Source: Leptospira noumeaensis (GTDB taxonomy: Bacteria > Spirochaetota > Leptospiria > Leptospirales > Leptospiraceae). From it: a stretch of DNA of 64,000 nt. How positions within the stretch are numbered: the stretch's first letter is position 1; each line of letters starts with the position of its first letter. Of this stretch, positions 39,631 through 46,676 are shown piece by piece. Location of the stretch: the NCBI RefSeq assembly GCF_004770765.1, contig NZ_RQFK01000023.1, positions 204,125 through 268,124 of the forward strand, in the 5' to 3' direction. A program made the position numbers and the translations under genes. The notes under the pieces were generated by a model. It did no database searches, was not told where the DNA came from, and saw nothing but the letters and a program-made list of their open reading frames with translations.

Positions 39631-40695
39631 ATGACCTGGTCGGATTGGAAATGGCAATTACAAAACCGAATCACTACCTTAGAGGATTTGGAAAAAAAAC
39701 TAACTCTTACCGAAGAAGAGAGGGTAAGTTTTGCACCCGCACTAGAAGAATTTAGTTTTGCCGTCACACCTTACTACTTGGAAAGAGTGGAAAAAGATAA
39801 TCCAAACTGTCCGATCCGCAAACAAATCCTCCCTAGGGCCGGAGAATTGAAAAAAAATCCCAATGAAGTCGAAGACCCACTGGCGGAAGAAAAATATATG
39901 CCCGTCAAAGGGGTGACACACAGATACCCTGACCGCGCCATTTGGTATATTTCTCATGTATGTGCCGTGTATTGCCGGTTTTGTACAAGGAAACGAAAGG
40001 TATCTGACCCCGAAGAAACTCCCAATCGCAAAGAATGGGAAAAAGCTTTGGAATACTTTCGCACTCATACGGAATTACGAGAAATCATTTTGTCTGGCGG
40101 TGACCCACTCACACTTGCTGATTCCTCACTCGATTATCTTTTAGGGGAATTAAAATCCATTCCACATCTCAACCAAGTGCGAATCCATACCCGCCATCCC
40201 GTGACTATGCCCATGCGGCTTACAGAGTCTTTAAACGAAGTGTTTGCAAAATACTTTCCTTTGTATATGGTCACTCATTTCAATCACCCCAATGAAATTA
40301 CAGATGAAACTAAAATGTATGTTATGCGAATGATAAAAACAGGCCATGTCTCTATTTTTAACCAATCCGTGTTACTTTCAGGAATCAATGATGACGCAAA
40401 AATTTTGTCGGAACTCAATTACAAACTGATCTCCATCGGGATCAAACCCTATTACCTCCACCAATGTGATGAGGTATTTGGAAGTTCTGATTTTGTTGTG
40501 CCGATTGAACGTGGGATTGAAATCTATCGGAAACTCCGTGGTTATCATTCTGGGATCACCATTCCCAGTTATGTAAAAGACCTGACTGGTGGTGGAGGGA
40601 AGGTTCTTCTCTCCCCTGACTATTTTCAAAAGAAAACAAAAGATGGATATCTATTCCAAAATTATTTAGGAGATGAATATGAAGTGGGCCATTAA
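39631..40695 (+). CDS. epmB: EF-P (R)-beta-lysine 2,3-aminomutase (KamA-like radical SAM)
   Basis: A 354-residue radical SAM enzyme of the lysine 2,3-aminomutase family. The iron-sulfur motif is CAVYCRFC (Cys111, 115, 118), followed by ILSGGDPL and the PLP region LHQCDEVFG ... PSYVKDLTGGGGK. The length matches EpmB rather than the longer catabolic KamA, which has an additional C-terminal region. It makes (R)-beta-lysine for attachment to EF-P by EpmA. Divergent placement against efp and the presence of epmA at 60013 support this. The 3' end overlaps the ribosome site of the next gene. Confidence 0.9.
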   Translation: MTWSDWKWQLQNRITTLEDLEKKLTLTEEERVSFAPALEEFSFAVTPYYLERVEKDNPNCPIRKQILPRAGELKKNPNEVEDPLAEEKYMPVKGVTHRYPDRAIWYISHVCAVYCRFCTRKRKVSDPEETPNRKEWEKALEYFRTHTELREIILSGGDPLTLADSSLDYLLGELKSIPHLNQVRIHTRHPVTMPMRLTESLNEVFAKYFPLYMVTHFNHPNEITDETKMYVMRMIKTGHVSIFNQSVLLSGINDDAKILSELNYKLISIGIKPYYLHQCDEVFGSSDFVVPIERGIEIYRKLRGYHSGITIPSYVKDLTGGGGKVLLSPDYFQKKTKDGYLFQNYLGDEYEVGH

Positions 40696-41233
40696 AATCA
40701 TTCCTGTACTTTTTTTAATGGTTATGGCTTGCCAATCATCGGAACAAGGAATCCTTACCAAAAAAAAATCGGATCCATCTTTAGCGGAACCAAAACCCGA
40801 AGAGAAAAAATCTAACCTAACAAAAGAACTTCGCCTGACCTACCACGCCGTTTGGGTGGCAAAAGAAAATTTTGAACTCTTAAAATCGGGTTCTATTTTT
40901 GGAACAGGAAATAGTTATGAAATTCAATTGGAATCGGACAAACAAATCCAATGGATGCGACTCTCCTCCACCGACAGAGAAAACCAGTCCCGGTTTCCTT
41001 ATTTCTATCAGGACGAAGTCCAAAATCCAGATGTTTCCTACTTTGTTTGGGGAAACAAAAAATGCAGTGTCCTTGTATTTTCTCTCCCAGGTTCCAGACT
41101 CTATGCACGCTGGGAAGGGATCCATAATGGGTTTTTACTGGTTTTTGAGACCATCATTCCAGGCCAGAACGGTTCCAAAGAACTGGCAAAGGAACTTCAC
41201 CAAATGGTGCTAAAGTCCCTCGATCTCTATTAA
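40679..41233 (+). CDS. lipoprotein, unknown function
   Basis: A 184-residue lipoprotein precursor (MKWAIKIIPVLFLMVMACQSSEQG; lipobox VMAC). The ATG at 40679 is preferred over that at 40673 because AGGAG is six bases before it. The mature protein starts with a charged linker (KKKSDPSLAEPKPEEKK) and continues as a beta-rich domain with one cysteine (NKKCSVLVF). No family is recognised. Its start lies inside the end of epmB, so it is co-transcribed with it. Confidence 0.7.
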   Translation: MKWAIKIIPVLFLMVMACQSSEQGILTKKKSDPSLAEPKPEEKKSNLTKELRLTYHAVWVAKENFELLKSGSIFGTGNSYEIQLESDKQIQWMRLSSTDRENQSRFPYFYQDEVQNPDVSYFVWGNKKCSVLVFSLPGSRLYARWEGIHNGFLLVFETIIPGQNGSKELAKELHQMVLKSLDLY

Positions 41234-41253
41234 CTCTTTAGATTTCCCGCAAA

Positions 41254-41282
41254 GCCTGATTTTTTAGAAAAAAAGATTAGGC
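41254..41282. terminator. A/T-rich hairpin after the lipoprotein gene
   Basis: GCCTGAT pairs with ATTAGGC (one G-T pair), and the stem is extended by T5/A5 around a short loop. It is placed 21 bp after the stop of the lipoprotein gene and before a separate small gene, so a terminator is likely, although no long T-run follows. Confidence 0.4.
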
Positions 41283-41320
41283 AAATAGAGAGTGGGCGTT
41301 AGGCTTTGAGGAGAATTTCT

Positions 41321-41527
41321 ATGTGGTTAAAACTCGGTGAATCGGAAGTTATCAATTTGGATTACATTGCCTCCATCAAAAAAAATCCCAACCAACCTTC
41401 CATTGAAATCATTTACCAAGATCTCAATAATGTTAAATCCCTTCCTTTTCCCGGCAATGAAGAACGTGACCGAGCCTTCAAAGCCATTTTAGAAAATTTA
41501 TCTCGAATGAAATTATACTTTGAATGA
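41321..41527 (+). CDS. small protein, unknown function
   Basis: A 68-residue cytoplasmic protein (MWLKLGESEVINLDYI) that starts at an ATG with GAGGAG seven bases upstream; the TTG at 41306 further upstream is less likely. Strand-strand-helix character with IEIIYQD in the middle and a C-terminal amphipathic helix (ERDRAFKAILENLSRM). The pattern resembles small PH-like domains that display one value to partners, but no family is firm. The nucleotidyltransferase-like gene follows after 3 bp. Confidence 0.6.
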   Translation: MWLKLGESEVINLDYIASIKKNPNQPSIEIIYQDLNNVKSLPFPGNEERDRAFKAILENLSRMKLYFE

Positions 41528-41530
41528 ACC

Positions 41531-42316
41531 ATGGAATTTGAAGCACTAAACCCTAACCTCTATGCACAAGTTTTGGATGAATTAGAAATCATCCCGTCAA
41601 CGAAACCTTACCAAATTCTTTTTTATGGATCTAGGGAACGTGGTGATTTCCATCCAGAATCCGATCTCAATTTTTATTTGGTAGCTCATTCGACTGACCA
41701 AATGAAGTCACAATTTATTGATTCCATTTCTCGCGCCTTACAAAAGTTAGAAGACGTGGCCCCTGTGAATATGATTGCGGGAGATGCAGATTCTCTTCGT
41801 CACAGGTTAAAGATTTCCGAACCAGGAAGTGTGCAACTGATGGAAGCCTCTTCTGTATTTTTTGGGGAAGGCCTTTTTGAAGATTTAAAAACCGATTGGG
41901 AAAAGTGGAAACAAAGAGAAATTCCAAAATCCGATCTCACCCTATACCTAGAAAAACGAATTCGTTTTTTCAAACAACAAGTCACTCGAAATATTAAAGA
42001 CGAAATTTCTCAACTCGAACGGATCACAACTCTCACCCTTCACATTTGGGCTTTGCAAAATATCCATGACCTAACTCATATTGAACTTTTGAAAATGGAC
42101 ACCCCTGACCAGCTTGCTCCCCTTTTCACCAATTTGTATCGAAAGGAAATGGATGAATCAGTATTTGAACTTTTGGAATTACAAACCCGCGTTCGTAAAC
42201 TGAAAGTAGATGTTCGCTGGAAACGCGAAGTTTCCAGAGAGGACATTCACGAAACCAAATACAAACTCATTTCTCTACGAAATGATGAAGAGTTTATGAT
42301 GAATCTTTGGGCTTAA
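41531..42316 (+). CDS. nucleotidyltransferase-fold protein, active site altered
   Basis: A 261-residue protein with an N-terminal nucleotidyltransferase (MNT) fold. The signature G-S-x-x-x-G is present in FYGSRERGDF (residues 32-40), then HPESDLNFYLV, where the usual second metal aspartate is Asn47 (SDLN for SDxD). The third acid, expected in the strand after residue 75, appears as NMI. With only Asp45 kept, catalysis is doubtful. The C-terminal half (~120-250) is helical (LYLEKRIRFFKQQVTR, HIWALQNIHDLTHIE), as in HEPN-like or antitoxin-type partners. It lies just before the cassette array and could be its left neighbour. Confidence 0.6.
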   Translation: MEFEALNPNLYAQVLDELEIIPSTKPYQILFYGSRERGDFHPESDLNFYLVAHSTDQMKSQFIDSISRALQKLEDVAPVNMIAGDADSLRHRLKISEPGSVQLMEASSVFFGEGLFEDLKTDWEKWKQREIPKSDLTLYLEKRIRFFKQQVTRNIKDEISQLERITTLTLHIWALQNIHDLTHIELLKMDTPDQLAPLFTNLYRKEMDESVFELLELQTRVRKLKVDVRWKREVSREDIHETKYKLISLRNDEEFMMNLWA

Positions 42317-42387
42317 AAAAACCGAAGGTTTCAGATTCACCAAGCAAATAATACCTCAAGAGTTGAGCTAGAGAACGGATATTGTTC

Positions 42388-42397
42388 GTTATGCGAA
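42388..42397 (+). other. left border of the cassette array (core site GTTATGCGAA)
   Basis: GTTCGTTATGCG here matches the right half of the downstream attC-like sites. The bases that follow (GTTATGCGAAAGTCTGAA) are complementary, at 17 of 18 positions, to the end of cassette 1 at 43161-43178. A left half with a complementary GCATAAC is not seen upstream, so this may be an attI-like site, a truncated attC or the chromosomal insertion point. Confidence 0.65.
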
Positions 42398-42420
42398 AGT
42401 CTGAAGATTTATAATTAAAT

Positions 42421-43152
42421 ATGAAAGATAAAATTTCAACATTACACAAAAAGTTTTACCCTTATACTAGTTTGAATTATTGGCAAGATGTTACTTTTGC
42501 TTTCATATTCAGAGAAATAGCTTTTGTTTTATTACCATTAGTAATTATATTTGTTTTGCAAAGGTATTTTACAAATTTCGAATGGAATACTTTTTTTGCC
42601 TCAACCGATTTTGCTTTTGCAACAATAGTTTTAATCTGCTCCGGTATATTTCAATTTGTTGAATTAAAAGTAAAAATACAGGGAGATAAATCGGAAAAAC
42701 TACAGCTTGGGCTAAAGTATTTTGTTATCTTTCTAGTATTATCTTGCATCTTGATGACTATTACTATTTTAAAACAACTAAGAACCCTTTCACAAATTAT
42801 TCCAGATGATTTAATAGGAAATTTAATGAAAGGATTTATGCTTTTTAGTTTCCTTTTATTATTTATCAAAGTTTCTCAAGAATTAAAAATTGAGTATATA
42901 CGAAGATACGGCAAATTTAAATCAAAAGAAGACGCATATATAGAAATTAATGAAAATCTAGATAGCATAATTGAGGATTTAAATGGATCTCATTTCTTTT
43001 GCGAACAGTCAAAAGACTTAAAGCTAGTTCAAGGAAATATAGAGATGGATTCTTGGGAAGGCTCAACTACAGAATTAAAAGAAGAAATAATTCAGAAAAT
43101 CCATTCCGCGAAGAAATCACTAGATAGAATAGAAAAATTTCTCAAATATTAG
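42421..43152 (+). CDS. membrane protein of cassette 1, unknown function
   Basis: A 243-residue protein with four hydrophobic helices (about 25-46, 55-77, 95-115, 135-155) followed by a cytoplasmic helical tail (160-243) rich in Glu, Lys and Ile. No family is recognised. Codon use is clearly more AT-rich than in the flanking chromosome. It is the only gene of cassette 1 and starts 33 bp after the left border of the cassette, as is usual for cassette genes. A defence or stress role might be guessed from the cargo of its neighbours, but nothing in the sequence shows it. Confidence 0.6.
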   Translation: MKDKISTLHKKFYPYTSLNYWQDVTFAFIFREIAFVLLPLVIIFVLQRYFTNFEWNTFFASTDFAFATIVLICSGIFQFVELKVKIQGDKSEKLQLGLKYFVIFLVLSCILMTITILKQLRTLSQIIPDDLIGNLMKGFMLFSFLLLFIKVSQELKIEYIRRYGKFKSKEDAYIEINENLDSIIEDLNGSHFFCEQSKDLKLVQGNIEMDSWEGSTTELKEEIIQKIHSAKKSLDRIEKFLKY

Positions 43153-43168
43153 TGAAACTATTCAGACC

Positions 43169-43246
43169 TTCGCATAACAACGGAGAATCGCTGCGCTTCG
43201 GGACTCAGGGTCGGGAAACGTCGAGTAGACTAGTTCGTTATGCGAA
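43169..43246 (+). repeat. attC-like site 1
   Basis: R'' TTCGCATAAC at 43169-43178 and R' GTTATGCGAA at 43237-43246 are perfect complements around a 58-bp centre that contains GCTGCGCTTCGGGACTCAGG. This closes cassette 1 and opens cassette 2. The centre is nearly the same as in site 2 up to that motif, then differs. Confidence 0.8.
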
Positions 43247-43340
43247 ATCTCTTAAAAAATTTTCTTTAACAAAAATAACTCAAAAAAATGGAAATTTTTA
43301 ATCTTTACACTAAGTTCACATAGTTAAACAGTTCTGGTAG

Positions 43341-43817
43341 ATGAACAGTCGAGTCTATATTGAAACTTCAGTAATAAGCTACTATACGGCAAAACTTTCT
43401 AAAGATATTCGCACTTTATCGCGTCAGGAAACCACAATTGACTGGTGGGAAGAGGAAATGAGTAAATTTGACTGCTTTATTTCTCTAGCCGTAATTGAAG
43501 AAATTTCAAAGGGAAACCAACTCGAAGCTGAAAAAAGATTAAAAGCATCCGAAAATTTGCCAATTTTAGCAGAAAAAGTCGAAATTATGGCTCTTGCTGA
43601 GAAATATTTTTCAAAATTAAACATTCCAGAAAAATCTAAATATGATACCATTCATATTGCGTATGCTTCATTTTATGAAGTTGAGTATCTTTTAAGTTGG
43701 AATATGAAACACATTTCTAACCCGAGAACTCAAAGTGCATTAATTGACTTGAATTTAGAACTTAATTGGAAAACACCCTTGCTTATTACGCCGGAAGCTT
43801 TAATGGAGATTTCATAA
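43341..43817 (+). CDS. PIN-domain (VapC-like) toxin, cassette 2
   Basis: A 158-residue PIN-domain protein, a metal-dependent ribonuclease fold. The N-terminal acid lies in RVYIETSVISYYTAKL, the middle acid in AVIEEIS, and the C-terminal acids in KYDTIHIAYA, followed by LLSWNMKHISNP. This form (YIETSVxSYY) is a well-known VapC-like branch. It would act as the toxin of a pair with the small gene that overlaps its stop codon. The gene order, toxin first, is the reverse of classic vapBC. There is no strong ribosome site. Confidence 0.8.
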   Translation: MNSRVYIETSVISYYTAKLSKDIRTLSRQETTIDWWEEEMSKFDCFISLAVIEEISKGNQLEAEKRLKASENLPILAEKVEIMALAEKYFSKLNIPEKSKYDTIHIAYASFYEVEYLLSWNMKHISNPRTQSALIDLNLELNWKTPLLITPEALMEIS

Positions 43818-43993
43818 TGGATGATTTAATTATAACAGAAGTTAGAAAAATTAAAGCAGAATTAGAACAAGAAAGTAAAAATGATTTTGAACTAATTCTT
43901 AAAAAACATCAATCGCTACATGAAATTTATAAAGCAAGAATTGTAGAGAAAGATGAATTAGATAAAAAGTCTAAAACACCATCCTTAAAATAA
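43817..43993 (+). CDS. probable antitoxin partner of the cassette 2 PIN toxin
   Basis: A 58-residue charged helical protein (MDDLIITEVRKIKAELEQES). The start ATG shares its A with the stop codon of the PIN gene (TAATG), so the two are translationally coupled. A frame from 43766 exists but would overlap the toxin by 50 bases. No DNA-binding domain is obvious, so it may be an antitoxin that only binds the toxin. The antitoxin role is inferred from size, overlap and position. Confidence 0.6.
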   Translation: MDDLIITEVRKIKAELEQESKNDFELILKKHQSLHEIYKARIVEKDELDKKSKTPSLK

Positions 43994-43998
43994 GAGAC

Positions 43999-44076
43999 TT
44001 CGCATAACAGCGGGGAAACGCTGCGCTTCGGGACTCAGGGTCAGCCTGCGTCGGTTAGCCTAGTTCGTTATGTGCA
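43999..44076 (+). repeat. attC-like site 2
   Basis: R'' TTCGCATAAC (43999-44008) and R' GTTATGTGC (44067-44075) flank a centre with GCTGCGCTTCGGGACTCAGGGTC, identical over 23 bp with site 1. R' differs from R'' because it belongs to the next cassette. Confidence 0.8.
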
Positions 44077-44117
44077 AGTTCGCAAAAAATAATTCAAATA
44101 ATAAAAAGTAGAAAAGA

Positions 44118-45023
44118 ATGGCAATACCACAATTTCAAGAAGCGATGAAACCAGTTCTAGAATTTCTATCTAGAAATAAAGAAAGTCACACCTCGGAGAT
44201 AAGAAACTATGTAGCTTCGGTTTTCAAAACAACAAATGAAGAAATGGAGGAAATGTTACCATCTAAAAGAGCCAAATTATTCTACAATCGCGTCGCTTGG
44301 GCAATTCAATATTTAAAAATGGCAGAATTGATTGAATCCGAAAAAAGATCTTACTATAAAATTACAAATGCAGGAAAAAATTATCTGCCAAATTCCCCGA
44401 GTAATATCACCGTACAAGATCTTTCTAAATTTGAAGCTTTTAAATTAAAGAAAGACTCAACAGAAAAATCAGAAAACATACAAGAAATCCAAACTTTATC
44501 CTCACAAACTCCAGAGGAAATGATTCAAACTGGGTATAACATCATTTTATCAGATTTATCTTCTGAGCTATTAAAGTTGCTCAAATCTTCCTCACCATAC
44601 TTTTTTGAATTCATTGTTGTCGATTTGCTTATCAAAATGGGTTACGGTGACAAAAATGATGCAAATGCGATCCTTACTAAAAAAAGCGGTGATGAAGGTG
44701 TAGATGGAATTATTAAAGAAGATAAACTAGGATTAGAATTCATCTATGTTCAAGCGAAACGATGGGAAAATCCTGTTGGTAGACAAGAAATTCAAAAATT
44801 TGCAGGGGCATTACAAGGTCAAAGGGCTAAGAAAGGAGTTTTTATTACAACTTCTAGATTTTCGAACGATGCAGTTGAATATGTAAACAAAATCGAAAGT
44901 AGAATAATCTTAATTGATGGAAATGAATTAACAAAACTAATGATAGAATACGGTGTTGGAGTTTCCGAAAAAGAAAATTTTATTATTAAAAAAATTGATA
45001 CCGATTATTTTGTTGAAGAATAG
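44118..45023 (+). CDS. mrr: Mrr-type restriction endonuclease, cassette 3
   Basis: A 301-residue protein with the two-part Mrr layout. Residues ~1-90 form the N-terminal winged-helix domain (EIRNYVASVF ... FYNRVAWAIQYLKMAELIE). Residues ~155-275 are the PD-(D/E)XK nuclease domain with Glu164 in FFEFIVVDLL, Asp196 in GDEGVDGII and Gln212-Ala-Lys214 in VQAKRW. Mrr enzymes are type IV systems that cut modified DNA. No methyltransferase accompanies it, as expected for that type. It is the only gene of cassette 3. Its stop lies 1 bp before the degenerate attC-like site 3. Confidence 0.88.
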   Translation: MAIPQFQEAMKPVLEFLSRNKESHTSEIRNYVASVFKTTNEEMEEMLPSKRAKLFYNRVAWAIQYLKMAELIESEKRSYYKITNAGKNYLPNSPSNITVQDLSKFEAFKLKKDSTEKSENIQEIQTLSSQTPEEMIQTGYNIILSDLSSELLKLLKSSSPYFFEFIVVDLLIKMGYGDKNDANAILTKKSGDEGVDGIIKEDKLGLEFIYVQAKRWENPVGRQEIQKFAGALQGQRAKKGVFITTSRFSNDAVEYVNKIESRIILIDGNELTKLMIEYGVGVSEKENFIIKKIDTDYFVEE

Positions 45024-45024
45024 C

Positions 45025-45068
45025 GACTAACCGCTTCACTTCGGGACTTACGCCCTAGTTCGTTATAC
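45025..45068 (+). repeat. attC-like site 3 (short, left arm degenerate)
   Basis: Only 44 bp. The right arm GTTATAC (45062-45068) and the centre ACTTCGGGACT are intact, but the left arm is GACTAAC rather than a complement of the start of cassette 3 (GTTATGTGC). It aligns to site 2 from AGCG onward, so the left arm has probably been eroded. Confidence 0.6.
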
Positions 45069-45105
45069 GCCATAGCTAAAAATTAAAATTTAAAGGAAAA
45101 CATCC

Positions 45106-45717
45106 ATGTTTAAATGGAAAAAAATATACAAATTACAAATTTCAATAATCAGTTTATGCTTCGGATGTATTCTTACAAATAGTATTATAAAGTATAAATA
45201 TGAAGATCCAATCTATAACCCTACTCCAAGTAGAAACATAACTGTGATCCTAAACAAAGTCGATGATCATCCGGATGCTTTCAAAGATGGAATATTTATT
45301 GAAGGAATTAAGAAAAACGGCTATGGCATGGAAGGTGGCTATATATTTACCAAACCTAGAGGAAATGAAATTATTAAAAATATGTTCATTACAGAACTTC
45401 AAAATGTTGGTATCACTATTTCAAATGATGCAAAAGCAAATGTTCCTGAAATCGAAATTCAAGTTAATCAAATTTTCATTGAACCTGAAGTTGGATTTTT
45501 TGCTGCCGACGTTATTGCAGTTATTGATATTAATACATTTATCCATTTCAAAAACAAAACTTATAAACGTCGATTTAAAGCTTTCGGTGAAACCACTACC
45601 ATCATTTGGCCCGATTACTTCTATTATTTAGCTTTAGATAGAAGCTTAAAAAATCTCGCCAGAAAAACTTTACCTGAAGTTGTTGCCATCATTCAGAATG
45701 AAAAAGGAAGTTTTTAA
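45106..45717 (+). CDS. lipoprotein (YajG-like), cassette 4
   Basis: A 203-residue lipoprotein precursor whose signal sequence ends in SLCFGC (Cys21). The mature part has the pattern of the YajG-like lipoprotein family: LNKVDDHPD near the start, KNMFITELQNVGITISN (helix and strand before the domain core), then EIEIQVNQIFIEP and alternating strands. Family members are outer-membrane-associated and of unclear function. AAGGA stands seven bases before the ATG. A second, very small lipoprotein gene follows after 3 bp. Confidence 0.65.
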   Translation: MFKWKKIYKLQISIISLCFGCILTNSIIKYKYEDPIYNPTPSRNITVILNKVDDHPDAFKDGIFIEGIKKNGYGMEGGYIFTKPRGNEIIKNMFITELQNVGITISNDAKANVPEIEIQVNQIFIEPEVGFFAADVIAVIDINTFIHFKNKTYKRRFKAFGETTTIIWPDYFYYLALDRSLKNLARKTLPEVVAIIQNEKGSF

Positions 45718-45720
45718 TTT

Positions 45721-45855
45721 ATGAAAATCTTAATTATCACATTCTTAACTTCATTTATTTTCATTAACTGTTTATATAGATTAAGATATATAAATAAAGA
45801 TGATACTTCAGAAACTAAATGGAAAATTGAAGAGAAAAGAAATACCAATAAATAG
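45721..45855 (+). CDS. 44-residue lipoprotein, cassette 4
   Basis: A short frame read directly from the sequence: MKILIITFLTSFIFINC, lipidation expected at Cys17, then a charged tail (DDTSETKWKIEEKRN). It starts 3 bp after the stop of the previous lipoprotein gene and ends 7 bp before attC-like site 4, so it fills the cassette exactly. No homologue is recognised. A peptide of this size could be a lysis- or modifier-type lipoprotein, which is speculation. Confidence 0.55.
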   Translation: MKILIITFLTSFIFINCLYRLRYINKDDTSETKWKIEEKRNTNK

Positions 45856-45862
45856 CTACTTC

Positions 45863-45952
45863 GTATAACAGTGCCTACTCACTTTGCTTTGGCACTAACG
45901 ACCTCTACGAGGCTCGGCGACGAGGGATGTCGTATCCCCTCGTTCGTTATCC
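45863..45952 (+). repeat. attC-like site 4
   Basis: R'' GTATAAC (45863-45869) pairs perfectly with the start of its own cassette (GTTATACG at 45062) and not with its adjacent R' GTTATCC (45946-45952). The centre holds two separate hairpins (AGTGCC/GGCACT and ACGAGGG/CCCTCGT), unlike sites 1 and 2. Confidence 0.8.
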
Positions 45953-46052
45953 GTAATGACCTAAATGTATGCCTCAGGACACTAGTAACAAAAAAACTAG
46001 AGAAAATAGGCCGCAAAGATTACTTTTTGAAATCAAAAACAAGAAAGTAAAC

Positions 46053-46089
46053 TTGACTTATGCATACAAAAGCGCGATCTTATGCATAA
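46053..46089 (+). promoter_or_regulatory. promoter and probable operator of vapBC
   Basis: TTGACT at 46053 is a good -35 element. Two copies of the palindromic TTATGCATA (46058-46066 and 46080-46089) are spaced about two helical turns apart and overlap the promoter, as expected for autorepression by a VapBC complex. Confidence 0.5.
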
Positions 46090-46090
46090 G

Positions 46091-46282
46091 ATGAGAACGA
46101 CAATTGATATCCCTGAAGAATTAGTATTAGAGGCAATGAAACTTACACACATCAAAACAAAAACTGATGTAATCAAAGAAGGTTTAAATACTCTAATAAG
46201 GAAAGAGAAACTAAAAAATTTAAAAAATTTCAAAGGTTCCATAGACCTTGAAGTAGATTTAAATGATTTGAGAAAAAGATGA
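46091..46282 (+). CDS. vapB: VapB-type antitoxin, cassette 5
   Basis: A 63-residue ribbon-helix-helix antitoxin. MRTTIDIPEELVLEAMKLTHIKTKTDVIKEGLNTLI is the full DNA-binding unit, and the tail (KGSIDLEVDLNDLRKR) would wrap around the toxin. The ATG at 46082 adds three residues and is equally possible; neither has a ribosome site, so translation may be near leaderless. Its stop overlaps the toxin start (ATGA). It probably represses its own promoter through the TTATGCATA repeats just upstream. Confidence 0.85.
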   Translation: MRTTIDIPEELVLEAMKLTHIKTKTDVIKEGLNTLIRKEKLKNLKNFKGSIDLEVDLNDLRKR

Positions 46283-46668
46283 ACCAAGTTTTATTAGATT
46301 CATCAGTCTGGATCGAATATTTCAGAAACTCAAATTCGCGAATTTCTTCTGAAGTTGATAAATTAATCGATCTTGGCAATGTCTATACCAATGAACTGAT
46401 TCTAACAGAGTTAATTCCTTTTCTTAAATTAAAAAAACAAACGCAACTGATTCAGATTATGGAATCTATTGAATCCTTTAAGATTTTCATAGATTGGAAG
46501 CAGATTATTGAATTCCAAACTGCTAACCTTAAAATAGGCATTAATAATATAGGAATTCCTGATTTGCTAATCTTACAGAATACAATCCAAAATGAATCTA
46601 TTTTATTTACTTTAGATAAACATTTTAAGTTAATGAGCAAAATTCATAAATTAAAACTCTATAACTAG
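46279..46668 (+). CDS. vapC: VapC PIN-domain toxin, cassette 5
   Basis: A 129-residue PIN ribonuclease. The first acid is in VLLDSSVWIEYF (Asp7), the second in LILTELIPFL, and the third in IGIPDLLILQ; the late LFTLDKHFKLM is also typical. VapC toxins cut tRNA or rRNA and are neutralised by VapB. It is translationally coupled to vapB by a 4-bp overlap. Its stop lies 9 bp before the last attC-like site, so the pair fills the cassette. Confidence 0.88.
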   Translation: MNQVLLDSSVWIEYFRNSNSRISSEVDKLIDLGNVYTNELILTELIPFLKLKKQTQLIQIMESIESFKIFIDWKQIIEFQTANLKIGINNIGIPDLLILQNTIQNESILFTLDKHFKLMSKIHKLKLYN

Positions 46669-46676
46669 GCCACTAC

